DNA from: Rubrivivax sp.
GTDB taxonomy: Bacteria > Pseudomonadota > Gammaproteobacteria > Burkholderiales > Burkholderiaceae_C
Length of the DNA stretch: 33,376 bases
Direction of reading: 5' to 3'
NCBI GenBank assembly: GCA_030653505.1
Contig: JAURZK010000124.1
Coordinates: 1 to 33,376 of the forward strand
A program made the translations under genes and the position numbers. Below the pieces are notes generated by a model, which made no database searches, was not told the DNA's origin, and saw nothing but the letters and a program-made list of their open reading frames with translations. Of this stretch, positions 21,659 to 31,109 are shown one piece after another (position 1 is the stretch's first letter; every line of letters starts with the position of its first letter).

Positions 21659-24217
21659 TCACCCCGGCAGCCTGCCACGCCGCCGCCGCGGCGCGGGCGG
21701 CGGCGCGACGAGCGCGGCTTCGGCCTCGGCCAGCAGGCGGGCGAGCCGGTCCTTGAGCTTTTCGGTGCTGAGCTGTTCACGCAGCCGCTCCACCAGCAGC
21801 GGCAGCGCAAACGGGCTGGGCGCGGCCAGCTCGACGAAGCTCCAGGGCAGCGTCGCCAGGTGGCGCAGCGTCGCGCCCAGGCGTTCGACCTCGAGTTCCT
21901 GCGCCAGCACCTCGCTCTCGGCCTGGCCCAGCAGCCGGTTGCCGGCGTCGTATTTGCGAAAGACCTCGAAGAAGAGACTGCTGCTGGCCTGCAGCTGGCG
22001 CGTGCTCTTCGGCGCGCCGGGGTAACCGCTGAAGACCAGACCCGCCACGCGTGCGATCTCGCGGAAGCGCCGCTGCGCCAGATGACCCGAGTTCAGGCTG
22101 GCCAGCACGTCGTCCAGCAGGCCCTCGCCGGTGAAGAGCGTGGCCTGCAGCGCGTCACCCAGCTCCACCGGGTTGGCCGCCAGGATCTCCAGCCCGTAGT
22201 CGTTGACGCTGAGCGAGAAGGTGTTGGGCTGCGCCCGTGCCAGCCGCCAGGCCAGCAGCTGCGCCAGACCGATGTGCACGTTGCGCCCGGCGAAGGGGTA
22301 GAGGAAGAGGTGGTGGCCTTCACGCGAGCGGTAGCGCTCGACCAGCAGGCGGCCGCTCTGCGGCAGCTGCGACAGCCGCACCTGCGCCAGCAGCATCGGG
22401 CGCGCGGCCTGCATCTCGATGTCGACGAAGTCCTCGTGCGGTGCGGCCCCGCTCAGCAACGCGGCGGCGCAGTCCAGCAGTTCCTGCACCGCGCCACCGA
22501 GCTCGCTGGACAGCGGCATCTTGCTGCCCGCCCAGGCCGGCACCACGCCCTTCTTCTTGCTGCCGACACGCACGTAGGCGGTCATGTCCTGCGTGCGCAC
22601 GTACTCGAGCACACGGCCGGCGAAGACGAAGTGGTCGCCCTTGTTCAGGCGCGCGATGAAACTCTCCTCGATGCTGCCCAGACCTCTCCCGCCACTGCCG
22701 CCCGCGACCCACTTCACGGTCATGGATGCATCGCTGACGATGGTGCCCACCTGCAGCCGGTGGCGGCGCGCGATGCCACGGTCGGGCACACGCCAGACGC
22801 CGTCGACCTGCTGCACGCGGTGGTATTCGGGGTAGGCCGCCAGGCTGTCGCCGCCACGTTCGACGAAGGCCAGCGCCCAGTCGAACTCGGCGCGTGTCAG
22901 CTCGCGGTAGGCGCGTGTCGATTTCACCTCGTCGAAGAGTTCGTCGGCGACGAAGCCGCCGCCGAGTGCCACCGTCACCAGGTGCTGCACCAGCACGTCC
23001 AGCGGCTTGCCGGGGCTGTGGCGCGGCTCGACACGCCCGGCCAGCGCCGCCCGGCGCGCGGCGGCGGCCTCGATCAGTTCGAGCGTGTTCGTCGGCACCA
23101 GCGTCACGCGGCTGGGCCGCCCGGGCGCGTGGCCGCTGCGGCCGGCGCGCTGCAGCAGCCGCGCCACGCCCTTGGCGCTGCCGATCTGAAGCACACGCTC
23201 CACCGGCAGGAAGTCGACACCGAGGTCGAGGCTGCTGGTGGCCACCACGGCCTTCAGCCGGCCGTCCTTCAGCCCGGCCTCGACCCAGGCGCGCACCGCC
23301 TTGTCCAGCGAGCCGTGGTGCAGCGCCACGATGCCGGCCCAGTCGGGCCGCGCCTGCAGCAGCAGCTGGTACCAGATCTCGGCCTGGCTGCGTGTGTTGG
23401 TGAAGACCAGCGCGGTGCTGCTGCGCTCGATCTCGTCCACCACGGGCTGCAGCATCTGCGCGCCGAGGTGGCCACCCCAGCTGAAGCGCCCGGGGTCGGC
23501 GGGCAGCAGGGTGTCGATGAGCAGGGCCTTGTCGACACGGCCCTGCACACGCCGCGCGGCCCGACGGCCGCCAGGGCCGTCTTCGCCGTCACCACACAGC
23601 GTGGCCATGGCCTCGTCGACGTTGCCCAGCGTGGCCGACAGGCCCCACACCACGAGCTTGGGGTTCCAGCGTTTCAGCCGCGCCAGCGCCAGTTGCACCT
23701 GCACACCGCGCTTGTTGCCGATGAGCTCGTGCCACTCGTCGACGACCACCGTGTGCACGCCACCGAGTTCGTCGCGGGCCAACTCGCGCGTGAGCATCAG
23801 GCTCAGCGACTCGGGGGTGGTGACGAGCGCCGACGGCAGCCGCCGGTCCTGGCGCGCGCGCTCGGCGCTGGGCGTGTCGCCGGTACGCGCGCCCACGGTC
23901 CACTTCGGCGCCAGCGCGGGCAGTGGCAGCCGCAGCGCCGCGGTGGTGTCGGCGGCCAGCGCGCGCATCGGCGTCAGCCACAGCACCTGCAGGCCGACTG
24001 CACCGGTGCCACGCATCAGCGCGCCCATCCACACCGCGTAGGTCTTGCCGCTGCCGGTGGTGGCGTGCAGCAGCCCGCTTTCGCCGGCCGCCATCGCGGC
24101 CCAGACCTCGCGCTGGAAGGCGAAGGGCGTCCAGCCACGGGCGCTGAACCAGGCTTCGGCGGCACACGCGTCGGGCGGCGGCGTGGCTGCGTGCAGACCC
24201 TCTTCAGGCGGTGGCAA
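21659..24217 (-). CDS. Lhr-like, ligase-associated DEXH-box helicase
   Basis: An SF2 helicase of about 852 residues, matching the family that normally sits with an ATP-dependent DNA ligase, an exonuclease and a phosphoesterase in a DNA-repair cassette. Motif I TGSGKT is at about 54-59, motif II DEWH at 160-163, motif III SATL at 194-197, and motif [18 protein letters not shown] follows the second RecA-like domain. The long C-terminal part is the Lhr-type extension. The frame opens at ATG 24307, but TTG 24217 is more likely because GAGGG lies 5 bases upstream and it overlaps the DUF429 stop by only 14 bases. The usual ligase and nuclease partners are absent from the window. Confidence 0.88.
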   Translation of the reverse strand: MPPPEEGLHAATPPPDACAAEAWFSARGWTPFAFQREVWAAMAAGESGLLHATTGSGKTYAVWMGALMRGTGAVGLQVLWLTPMRALAADTTAALRLPLPALAPKWTVGARTGDTPSAERARQDRRLPSALVTTPESLSLMLTRELARDELGGVHTVVVDEWHELIGNKRGVQVQLALARLKRWNPKLVVWGLSATLGNVDEAMATLCGDGEDGPGGRRAARRVQGRVDKALLIDTLLPADPGRFSWGGHLGAQMLQPVVDEIERSSTALVFTNTRSQAEIWYQLLLQARPDWAGIVALHHGSLDKAVRAWVEAGLKDGRLKAVVATSSLDLGVDFLPVERVLQIGSAKGVARLLQRAGRSGHAPGRPSRVTLVPTNTLELIEAAAARRAALAGRVEPRHSPGKPLDVLVQHLVTVALGGGFVADELFDEVKSTRAYRELTRAEFDWALAFVERGGDSLAAYPEYHRVQQVDGVWRVPDRGIARRHRLQVGTIVSDASMTVKWVAGGSGGRGLGSIEESFIARLNKGDHFVFAGRVLEYVRTQDMTAYVRVGSKKKGVVPAWAGSKMPLSSELGGAVQELLDCAAALLSGAAPHEDFVDIEMQAARPMLLAQVRLSQLPQSGRLLVERYRSREGHHLFLYPFAGRNVHIGLAQLLAWRLARAQPNTFSLSVNDYGLEILAANPVELGDALQATLFTGEGLLDDVLASLNSGHLAQRRFREIARVAGLVFSGYPGAPKSTRQLQASSSLFFEVFRKYDAGNRLLGQAESEVLAQELEVERLGATLRHLATLPWSFVELAAPSPFALPLLVERLREQLSTEKLKDRLARLLAEAEAALVAPPPAPRRRRGRLPG

Positions 24218-25019
24218 TCCAGCCCTCGACGGCGTCGACTTCGGCCGGCAGGCCGTAACCCGGCTGCGTCGATGCCCAGGCCGCCTGCACCAGGCACAGT
24301 GCGGCATCGAGCCGGTCGCCCGAGGCGTCGTCGACCAGGGCCTCGCGCTGCGCGTGCGTGAGCTTCAGGCGCAAACACAGGCGTGTGCGGCCCTGCTCCA
24401 GCATCTCGACGATGTCCTTGCGCGCGATCAGCCGGTCGGGCTCGGCGCTGTTCTTGTACGAGCGCCGGCCGACGAGTTCGAAGGCCAGCAGTCCGGGGTA
24501 GGCTTCCAGCGCCACGCGCTGCGGGTCGCACCCGGGCAGACCTTCATGCAGGCGCGGCAGGCTCACACCCGCCTGCACCAGCCGCGACAGGCCTTCGTAG
24601 TACATGAAGCCCACAGGCACATAGCGTGTCTGCAGCGGGCTCGTGCTGCTGATGCCGGGCATCGCGCCGTCGGTGGTGCGGTGGACCAGGCGCCGGCCGG
24701 CAGGGCGTGTGTTGCCCCAGGCGTCGACGAGCGAGCGGAAAGCCAGACGCGTCGGGCATCGGCGCTGCAGTTCGGTGATCACGCCGGCCGTGGTGTGGCC
24801 GAGTTGATGGGCGTCGGTGAATTCGCGTGGCAGGCCGAAGGGGAAGTCGAAGGACCCGAGCCACGGGCCGGGCTCGGCGAGCAAAGCCTCGAACTGGGCC
24901 AGCGTGGGCAAGGCGTCGAGCCGTTCCAGCCGCAACAGACCGCCGGCCAGCCGGCCACGCGCCACGGTGACGGGTTTTCGCCGCGACGGCGCGCAGGTGA
25001 AGTCGACGCCCAGCAGCAT
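24204..25019 (-). CDS. DUF429 family protein
   Basis: A 271-residue cytoplasmic protein of the DUF429 type. It starts [11 protein letters not shown], an RNase H-like first strand with an acidic residue. Other segments are [24 protein letters not shown] and [16 protein letters not shown], which form the conserved acidic pattern of the family and suggest a nuclease-like fold. No activity is established that I can cite. The frame opens at 25178, but ATG 25019 begins the recognisable domain. The 3' end overlaps the helicase start, so the two are translationally coupled. That link makes a nucleic-acid role more plausible. Confidence 0.82.
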   Translation of the reverse strand: MLLGVDFTCAPSRRKPVTVARGRLAGGLLRLERLDALPTLAQFEALLAEPGPWLGSFDFPFGLPREFTDAHQLGHTTAGVITELQRRCPTRLAFRSLVDAWGNTRPAGRRLVHRTTDGAMPGISSTSPLQTRYVPVGFMYYEGLSRLVQAGVSLPRLHEGLPGCDPQRVALEAYPGLLAFELVGRRSYKNSAEPDRLIARKDIVEMLEQGRTRLCLRLKLTHAQREALVDDASGDRLDAALCLVQAAWASTQPGYGLPAEVDAVEGWIATA

Positions 25020-25312
25020 GTCCGCATTGTGGCGGCGCGTGCCGCAGACCGCCGGGCGAAGGCCGTTCCGCTGCCGGCCTGAGGTGAGCCGCCGACGCCA
25101 ACCGCTCACCGCCTGGGAAAAGTACCGATCTCTCTCGGCTTCATCGCCAGACCACCGAGTCGGGTGGGTGAGCCGCAAGGGACCTAACCACAGAATGCAT
25201 CGGTGCGGTTCTTCACCGGCCGATCAGGTCACCGGGAGGTGACCGGCGCACATCGCAGTGCAAGTCCGCCCTCGGGGCCTGCACCACAGACAACATCAAG
25301 TTTGGGAAACCC
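25020..25312 (+). other. Divergent intergenic region, hairpin-rich leader of the PEP-CTERM gene
   Basis: There is no coding region between the divergent DUF429 and PEP-CTERM starts. Five inverted repeats occur: GGTGAGC/GCTCACC (25083-25089, 25104-25110), CCACC/GGTGG (25152-25156, 25163-25167), CGGTG/CACCG (25201-25205, 25214-25218), GGTCACC/GGTGACC (25227-25233, 25238-25244, loop GGGA) and GTGCA/TGCAC (25258-25262, 25280-25284). No clear sigma-70 or sigma-54 promoter and no known riboswitch was recognised. It could be a structured 5' leader or a set of operators. Confidence 0.45.
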
Positions 25313-26158
25313 ATGACCACGACGCCTTTGCCGACCCCCCTGCACTCGAATGACCCGCGCCGCCTCTGCGCCGGTCTGCTGCTGGGCGCTGCCATGCTGG
25401 CACCGCTGGCCAGCCACGCCTCGGCCATCCTGTTCATCGACGACGACCGGGGCCAAAGCGGCTCGACGACCTGGCTGTCGACCCTGGCGACGCTGGGACA
25501 CACGGTCACCTACGAAGCCATTTCTGCTTCGGGACAGCCGACCTCGAACCTCGGCCTCTTCGACGCCGTCATCTGGTCGAACGGCGATGCCGCCTACGAC
25601 AACCTCACGGCAAGCAACGTCACGCTGCTGACGTCCTACCTGAACGGCGGCGGGCGGCTGCTCTACGGCGGCGGGCACAGCGTCTTCTCCGAGACCCAGG
25701 CCCAGGCCTTCATCCAGGGCTATCTGGGCCTGGGCAGCTACGGCAGCGACATGCCGACCTTCATGAACTGCGCCAACACCGCCACGGCCACCGGCGCGCT
25801 GGGCAGCGTGACGCTGAACTGCATGAGCACGGGCGCCTACAAGGACATGATGAGCGGCTTCAATGCCGTGCTGCCCACGGCCAGCGACCTGCTGGTACTG
25901 AACGCGCAGAACATCATGTTCCATGGCGGTGCGCAGGGCACGGCCATCGCGTCGATCAACGTGGCCGGCAACTACCGCGCAGCAACCTGGGGCTTCGACC
26001 TCAACCACGTCGCCGCCGGCCAGCGTGCCTCGGTGCTGGCCAGCACGCTGAGTGCCCTGCAGGTGACGACCCAGAGCGTGCCCGAACCCGGGACGCTGGC
26101 CCTGGGTGCCGTGGCATTGTTCGGCCTGGCTGCCACGCGACGCCGCCAGAAGGTCTGA
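25313..26158 (+). CDS. PEP-CTERM sorted exported protein
   Basis: A 281-residue exported protein. A signal peptide ends near residue 38 (SHASA). The last 26 residues are a PEP-CTERM sorting signal: VPEPGT, a hydrophobic stretch, then TRRRQKV. An exosortase elsewhere in the genome should cut it and release or anchor it at the outer surface, often with exopolysaccharide. The mature part begins AILFIDDDRGQSG and carries GLFDAVIWSNGD and GGGRLLYGGGHS, a Rossmann-like pattern reminiscent of GATase/ThuA-like folds, without an obvious nucleophile. Two cysteines (MNCANT and LNCMST) may pair. It is a single gene with a structured leader before it and a hairpin after it. Confidence 0.88.
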   Translation: MTTTPLPTPLHSNDPRRLCAGLLLGAAMLAPLASHASAILFIDDDRGQSGSTTWLSTLATLGHTVTYEAISASGQPTSNLGLFDAVIWSNGDAAYDNLTASNVTLLTSYLNGGGRLLYGGGHSVFSETQAQAFIQGYLGLGSYGSDMPTFMNCANTATATGALGSVTLNCMSTGAYKDMMSGFNAVLPTASDLLVLNAQNIMFHGGAQGTAIASINVAGNYRAATWGFDLNHVAAGQRASVLASTLSALQVTTQSVPEPGTLALGAVALFGLAATRRRQKV

Positions 26159-26167
26159 GCCCACGCC

Positions 26168-26195
26168 CGGGGGCACCGCTGACGCGGCGCCCCCG
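26168..26195 (+). terminator. Hairpin after the PEP-CTERM gene
   Basis: CGGGGGC (26168-26174) pairs with GCCCCCG (26189-26195) and inner CCGC (26176-26179) with GCGG (26184-26187) around the tetraloop TGAC, with one A-C mismatch. It starts 10 bases after the stop. No T-run follows. Confidence 0.55.
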
Positions 26196-26343
26196 CGACG
26201 GCGGCCTACCAGGCCAGCGCCATCACCCCACCCGCGATGCAGGCCGCCCCGGGCAAACGCAGGCCGCGGCCAGCCCGAGCGGCAGGGCGGTGAAGGGCAC
26301 CACGGCACTCCGGGCCCGCGCGCCGCGCGCTACATTCCCCGCC

Positions 26344-27381
26344 ATGACAGCCAACCCCGTCCTCGTCGAAGCCCTGCGCGGCAGCCGCGTTGAATCCTTC
26401 CACCGCGGCGCGGTGGCCGTGGTCGATGCCGACGGTGGTGTGCACAGCGCCCTGGGCGACATCGAACGGCCCATCTTCCCGCGCAGCGCCGTCAAGGTGC
26501 TGCAGGCGCTGCCCCTGGTGGCCAGCGGCGCCGCCGAACGATTTGGCCTGAACGACGAGGAACTGGCGCTGGCCTGCGCCAGCCACGGCGGCGAGCCGCG
26601 CCACACCGCCACCGCCGCGGCCATGCTGGCCAAGGCGGGTGTCGACGTGGAAGCGCTGGAATGCGGCACGCACTGGCCCTACAACGACGCCGCCATCAAG
26701 GCCATGGCCGCTGCAGGCCAGCAGCCCAGCGCGCTGAACAACAACTGCTCGGGCAAACACGCGGGCTTCGTCTGCCTGGGTTGCATGATGGCCGGAGACA
26801 GCGAGCGCCGCGCCTTCATCAAGGGCTACGTGAAGCCCGGGCACCCGGTGATGCGCGAGGTCACCGCCGCGCTGCAGGCCACCACCGGCTGCGACCTGGC
26901 GCATGCGCCCGTCGGCACCGACGGCTGCAGCATCCCCACCTACGCCATCCCGCTGCGCCACCTGGCGCTGGCTTTCGCGCGCGTGGCCACCGGTGTCGGG
27001 CTCAGCCCCGGCCACGCCGCCGCCGCGGCGCGCCTGCGCCAGGCCGTGGCCAAGGCGCCCTACATGGTGGCCGGTAGCGGCCGCTTCGACAGCCGCGTCA
27101 TGGAACGCCTGGGCGAACGTGTGTTCTGCAAGGTCGGCGCCGAAGGCGTTTACTGCGCCGCGCTGCCCACGCTGGGCCTGGGCGTGGCGCTGAAGATGGA
27201 CGATGGCAACACTGCCCGTGCCTGCGAAGTGGTGATGGCCGCGCTGGTCGAACGCCTGCTGCCGCTGGCCGACGACGAGGCGACCTTCCTGCGGGCCTTC
27301 AGCGACGCGCTCATCGTCAACTGGAACGGCATCGAGGTCGGCAGGCTGCGCGCCGCCACCGCCCTGCGCGTCGCTGCCTGA
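26344..27381 (+). CDS. L-asparaginase, Rhizobium etli (AnsA/ReAV) type
   Basis: A 345-residue cytoplasmic asparaginase of the family typified by the inducible thermolabile enzyme of Rhizobium etli. It converts L-asparagine to aspartate and ammonia and is unrelated to the E. coli AnsA/AnsB fold. The two Ser-Lys pairs and zinc ligands known for that enzyme are recognisable: S48 and K51 in RSAVK, S80 in CASHGGE, C135 and K138 in NNCSGKHAG, and the second zinc cysteine at C195 in GTDGCSIP. The ATG at 26344 begins the conserved domain; the frame is open 18 codons further up. It is transcribed alone and converges with the MFS gene, with 25 bases between the stops. Confidence 0.9.
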   Translation: MTANPVLVEALRGSRVESFHRGAVAVVDADGGVHSALGDIERPIFPRSAVKVLQALPLVASGAAERFGLNDEELALACASHGGEPRHTATAAAMLAKAGVDVEALECGTHWPYNDAAIKAMAAAGQQPSALNNNCSGKHAGFVCLGCMMAGDSERRAFIKGYVKPGHPVMREVTAALQATTGCDLAHAPVGTDGCSIPTYAIPLRHLALAFARVATGVGLSPGHAAAAARLRQAVAKAPYMVAGSGRFDSRVMERLGERVFCKVGAEGVYCAALPTLGLGVALKMDDGNTARACEVVMAALVERLLPLADDEATFLRAFSDALIVNWNGIEVGRLRAATALRVAA

Positions 27382-27406
27382 AGGCCCCCCTCAGTGCCGC
27401 GCGCGG

Positions 27407-29089
27407 TCAGGCCGCGGCAGGTTGCTCGACGCGCAAGGCCTGCCAGGGCTCGCGCGCCAGAGCCAGCAGCACCAGCGCCGCGGCAGCGGGCACGGCGTAG
27501 TACAGCAGGTCCAGCTGCGGCCACCAGCGGCGGCCGTACATCGCCAGCAGCAGCGGCGCCAGCACCAGGCCCAGCCGGCCGGCCAGCTGCGCGGTGCTGC
27601 CCAGCGTGGCTGCGCCGGCCGCCAGGAACACCGCCGAGGCGACGAAGACCAGGGTGAACAGCGTCTCGAAGATGGGTGCGGCAGCACCGGCGTCGAAGAC
27701 CCCCGCGCGGTAGGGCAGCCAGGCCACGCAACCCACGGCCAGCAGCAGCGCCAGCCGGCGTGCGCGCACCGCGCCGCCGCCGTCGCCTGCCGGCGTGCCG
27801 CTGGGCTTGATGAAGGGCAGCACCGCCAGGCAGAGCAGGCCGATGACGGCGTCGATGAGCAGCGTCTTCGGGTAACCCAGCGCCTCGATGGCGATGCCCT
27901 GCCAGGTGGCGCTGTAGGCGATGGCCAGGTTCATCATCGCCATGTAGGCCGTGAACTGGGTGGCCGCCACTGCGGGGTTGGTGACGTCCATCATGATGGC
28001 CGAGCGTGTGCCGTACATCAGCCCCTGCGCCACGGCGTAGAGCAGCACGGCCACCCATACCGCGGTGACCAGCGCCGCCGGCGCGACGCGCCGCTCGTCG
28101 GCGGCCACCGGCATGATCCAGTCGTGTTCGAGCAGCGGCCCCATCAAGTAGGCCACGGGCAGGCTCATCAGCGCCAGGTACAGCCCCAGCATGCGGCGCC
28201 GGCCCCAGCGGTCGGACAGCCAGCCACCGAAGACCATGCAGGCCGCGCTGATCACCGACGACCACAAGCTCATCCAGGCCACGCTGTCGTCGTCCATGCC
28301 GATCTCGACCGCCAGGTTCGACTGCAGCGCCAGCCCCAGGCTCATCGCGCCGGCCGGCAGCAGCGAAAACCACAGCCCGGCCCAGGCGCCGCGTGTGCCC
28401 AGGAAACTGCGGAAGGCCTCGACACCGAAGCGGCGCAGCTCGCGCCCGGCGCTGGCCAGGCCGGCCGCGCGCTTCACTTCATCCGCCGCTGCGGCCGGCT
28501 CGCGCAGCGGCAGCACGACGAGGACCGTCACCGCGGCGATGCACGCGGCGACGAAGACAAAGCCGCCCTTCAGCCCCAGCAGCGGCATCAGGAAGAGCAC
28601 GCCGCTGCCGCCCATCGCCATGCCGATGGAAGCGCCTGCGAACATGAAGCCGTTGGCCACGCCGCGCTCGTCCTCGTGCAGCGTACTCACCGCGAGCGCG
28701 TCGATGGCCACGTCCTGCATCGCGCCGAAGCTGTTGTGGACGAGCAGCACGCCCGTCAGCAGCCCCAGCTGTGCCGGCAGGTCGAGGAAGGTGCAGGCCA
28801 GCAGCGTCAGCACGAGCATGATCTGCGTGCCCAGGATCCAGCCGCGGCGCTTGCCCAGGCGGGCGCTGGTGAAGACGTCGATGAACGGCCCGAAGGCCCA
28901 CTTGAAGGCCCAGGGCAGGTAGAAGGACGCGACGAAGGCGCCGATCTCGGCCGGCCCCACATCGGCCCGCCGCAGCTGTGTGGCCACCGCGGTGGCGGCA
29001 AAGCCCAGCGGTATGCCTTCTGTGATGTAGAGGAAGAAGAAGGCCGCCAGGCGGCCGCGGCGGGTGGCAAGCAGGTCGGGCAGGCGCAT
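27407..29089 (-). CDS. AmpG-like MFS transporter
   Basis: A 560-residue inner-membrane transporter with 12-14 hydrophobic segments. The N-terminal part, with FFFLYITEGIPLGFAATAVATQLR and LGKRRGWILGTQ after the second segment, matches the AmpG/PAT branch, which includes muropeptide permeases for cell-wall recycling. The middle has MSLWSSVISAACMVFGGWLSDRWGRRR, the second-half counterpart of the MFS loop motif. It is longer than typical AmpG, with an extra charged loop (EHDWIMPVAADERR) and a longer C-terminal end. ATG 29089 is chosen over 29125 because the conserved region starts there. It lies 57 bases downstream of mutL on the same strand. The substrate is inferred by family only. Confidence 0.85.
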   Translation of the reverse strand: MRLPDLLATRRGRLAAFFFLYITEGIPLGFAATAVATQLRRADVGPAEIGAFVASFYLPWAFKWAFGPFIDVFTSARLGKRRGWILGTQIMLVLTLLACTFLDLPAQLGLLTGVLLVHNSFGAMQDVAIDALAVSTLHEDERGVANGFMFAGASIGMAMGGSGVLFLMPLLGLKGGFVFVAACIAAVTVLVVLPLREPAAAADEVKRAAGLASAGRELRRFGVEAFRSFLGTRGAWAGLWFSLLPAGAMSLGLALQSNLAVEIGMDDDSVAWMSLWSSVISAACMVFGGWLSDRWGRRRMLGLYLALMSLPVAYLMGPLLEHDWIMPVAADERRVAPAALVTAVWVAVLLYAVAQGLMYGTRSAIMMDVTNPAVAATQFTAYMAMMNLAIAYSATWQGIAIEALGYPKTLLIDAVIGLLCLAVLPFIKPSGTPAGDGGGAVRARRLALLLAVGCVAWLPYRAGVFDAGAAAPIFETLFTLVFVASAVFLAAGAATLGSTAQLAGRLGLVLAPLLLAMYGRRWWPQLDLLYYAVPAAAALVLLALAREPWQALRVEQPAAA

Positions 29090-29146
29090 GGGCGCGGAGT
29101 GTCGCAGAGTGGCTGCGCGCCGCACCGGTCCCGGTGGCGCGTGTCT

Positions 29147-31069
29147 TCAGCGGCCGCGCAGGAAAAGCGCGTCGAGTTCCTTCAGCGTCACCTGGCGCCA
29201 GGTGGGGCGGCCGTGGTTGCAGGTGTCGGCGCGTTCGGTGGCTTCCATCTCGCGCAGCAGCGCGTTCATCTCTTCCAGCGTCAGGCGGCGGTTGGCACGC
29301 ACGGCGCCGTGGCAGGCCATGGTGGCCAGGATGTCGTCGCGCGCACGCTGCACGACACGGCTGGCGCCGGCTTCCTGCAGTTCGGCCAGCACTGAACGTG
29401 TGAGTTCGGCCAGGTCGGCGTCGGGTAGCGCGGCCGGGCGGCTGCGCACCACCAGCGTGGTGGCCGAGAGCACACCGACGTCCAGCCCCAGCGCCTGCAG
29501 CGCGTCGCTCTCGGCCTCGGCGGTGGCGACTTCGGCCGCCGTCGCCGACAAGGTCTGCGGGATGAGCAGCGGCTGCGCGGGCAGCGCGGCGCCGGCCTGC
29601 GCGTCGCGCTTCAGGCGTTCGTAGACGATGCGCTCGTGCGCGGCGTGCATGTCGACAACGACGAGGCCCTGCAGGTTCTCGGCCAGCACGTAGGCACCTG
29701 CGACCTGCGCCAGCGCGCGACCCAGCGGCCAGGCCGGGGCATCGCGCTGCGCGACAGCCACCGAGGCCGTGTGCGGTGCGGCACCGGTGGCCGCTTCGCC
29801 ACCGCCGGCCGGCCCTGCCTGCGGCGCGCGCAGGCCGGCCCAGGTCGACAGCCCGCCGCTGCCCTGCGGCGTGCGCCAGGGGCCGACTTCGCGCCAGGCC
29901 GGCGGTGCTTCCTGCGCCGTCAGCGCGGGGTCGGCCAGCGCCAGCGAGGGCTGCCAGCCCGCCGACACCGCAAGCGGCATCGGAGGCGTCGGAGGCGTCG
30001 GGCCCGAGTCCGGCAGCACCGCTGCGTCGTTTGCGCCACTCCCTGCTGCGCCCGTCACCACGCTCCCAGCGCGTGTTGGCGCCAGCGCGTCCTCCACCGC
30101 GCCGCGCACCGCCGAGTGCAGCGCACGACCGTCGCGGAAACGCACTTCGACCTTGGTCGGGTGCACGTTCACGTCCACCAGTTCCGGCGCGATGCTGATG
30201 AACAGCAGGTAGGCCGGCTGGCGGCTGCCGTGCAACTGGTCTTCGTAGGCCGAACGCACGGCGTGGGCGATGAGGCGATCGCGCACGTGGCGGCCGTTGA
30301 CGAAGAGGTACTGCAGGTCGGCGCGTGCACGCGCGGCCTCGGGCTGGCCGGCACGGCCCAGCAGTTGCAGCGGGCCGCGCTGGGCCAGCACGGGCCGGCT
30401 GGCGGCTTCGAAGTCGGCGCCCAGCACGTCGGCCCAGCGTTGAGCCGGTGCGGCAGCACGCCACTGCGCCGCCAGCCGGCCTTCGTGCCAGACCGCAAAG
30501 CCCACGTCGGGCCGCGCCAGCGCATGGCGACGCACGGCCTCCAGCGCATGCGCAAACTCGGTGGCGTCGGTCTTCAGGAACTTGCGCCGCGCCGGCGTGC
30601 TGAAAAAGAGTTCCTGCACTTCCACCGTGGTGCCGGTGCCCCGCGCCGCGGGCGCCAGTTCACCGCTGCGCGCATGCAGCCGCCAGGCGTGTTCGCCTTC
30701 GACGGTGCGCGTCGTGACGGCCATCTCCGACACCGAGGCGATGGCGGCCAGCGCCTCGCCGCGGAAGCCCATCGTGGCCACCGACTCCAGTTCGGCCAGC
30801 GAGGCGATCTTGCTCGTGGCATGGCGCTTCAGCGCCAGCGGCAGGTCGGCGCGTGTGATGCCCGCCCCGTCGTCCTCGACGACGATGCTGCGCACGCCAC
30901 CGGCCAGCAGCCGCACGGTGACCTGCGTGGCACCGGCATCGAGCGCGTTGTCGACGAGTTCGCGCACCACCGAAGCCGGCCGCTCGACGACCTCGCCAGC
31001 GGCGATCTGGCTCACCAGTTCGTCGGGCAGGTCGAGGATGCGGCGGCGCGGCGCCGGTGCGGGGTTCAT
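29147..31069 (-). CDS. mutL: DNA mismatch repair protein MutL
   Basis: A 640-residue mismatch-repair matchmaker linking MutS to strand incision. The GHKL ATPase motifs are intact: RELVDNALDAGA with E37 and N41, DDGAGI near 66-71 and GFRGEALAAI at 101-110. A long Gly/Ala/Pro linker covers about 340-450. The C-terminal domain carries an endonuclease metal site: DMHAAHERIVYE near 473 (the usual DQHA-x2-E-x4-E with Gln replaced by Met), ACHGAVRANR near 587 and CNHGRPT near 615. This MutL therefore probably nicks DNA itself, as in organisms without MutH. It starts 40 bases after the zinc-ribbon membrane protein gene. Confidence 0.96.
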   Translation of the reverse strand: MNPAPAPRRRILDLPDELVSQIAAGEVVERPASVVRELVDNALDAGATQVTVRLLAGGVRSIVVEDDGAGITRADLPLALKRHATSKIASLAELESVATMGFRGEALAAIASVSEMAVTTRTVEGEHAWRLHARSGELAPAARGTGTTVEVQELFFSTPARRKFLKTDATEFAHALEAVRRHALARPDVGFAVWHEGRLAAQWRAAAPAQRWADVLGADFEAASRPVLAQRGPLQLLGRAGQPEAARARADLQYLFVNGRHVRDRLIAHAVRSAYEDQLHGSRQPAYLLFISIAPELVDVNVHPTKVEVRFRDGRALHSAVRGAVEDALAPTRAGSVVTGAAGSGANDAAVLPDSGPTPPTPPMPLAVSAGWQPSLALADPALTAQEAPPAWREVGPWRTPQGSGGLSTWAGLRAPQAGPAGGGEAATGAAPHTASVAVAQRDAPAWPLGRALAQVAGAYVLAENLQGLVVVDMHAAHERIVYERLKRDAQAGAALPAQPLLIPQTLSATAAEVATAEAESDALQALGLDVGVLSATTLVVRSRPAALPDADLAELTRSVLAELQEAGASRVVQRARDDILATMACHGAVRANRRLTLEEMNALLREMEATERADTCNHGRPTWRQVTLKELDALFLRGR

Positions 31070-31109
31070 GGCGCCGATGGTAAGGCGCAGCCGGCGCGCG
31101 GCCGGGGCC

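Noticed and set aside
21860..24361. 833-codon open frame on the + strand opposite the helicase gene
   Set aside because: It is an antisense shadow of the same kind. The minus strand encodes helicase motifs in order.
25160..25180. Sigma-54 type -24/-12 promoter for the PEP-CTERM gene
   Set aside because: The GG and GC elements are 7 bases apart where 10 are needed.
25141..25284. Possible cobalamin, glycine or cyclic-di-GMP riboswitch before the PEP-CTERM gene
   Set aside because: A short match to a cobalamin-like GTGCAAGTCCG segment is present, but the B12 box and other conserved parts are missing, and the signatures of the other classes do not fit.
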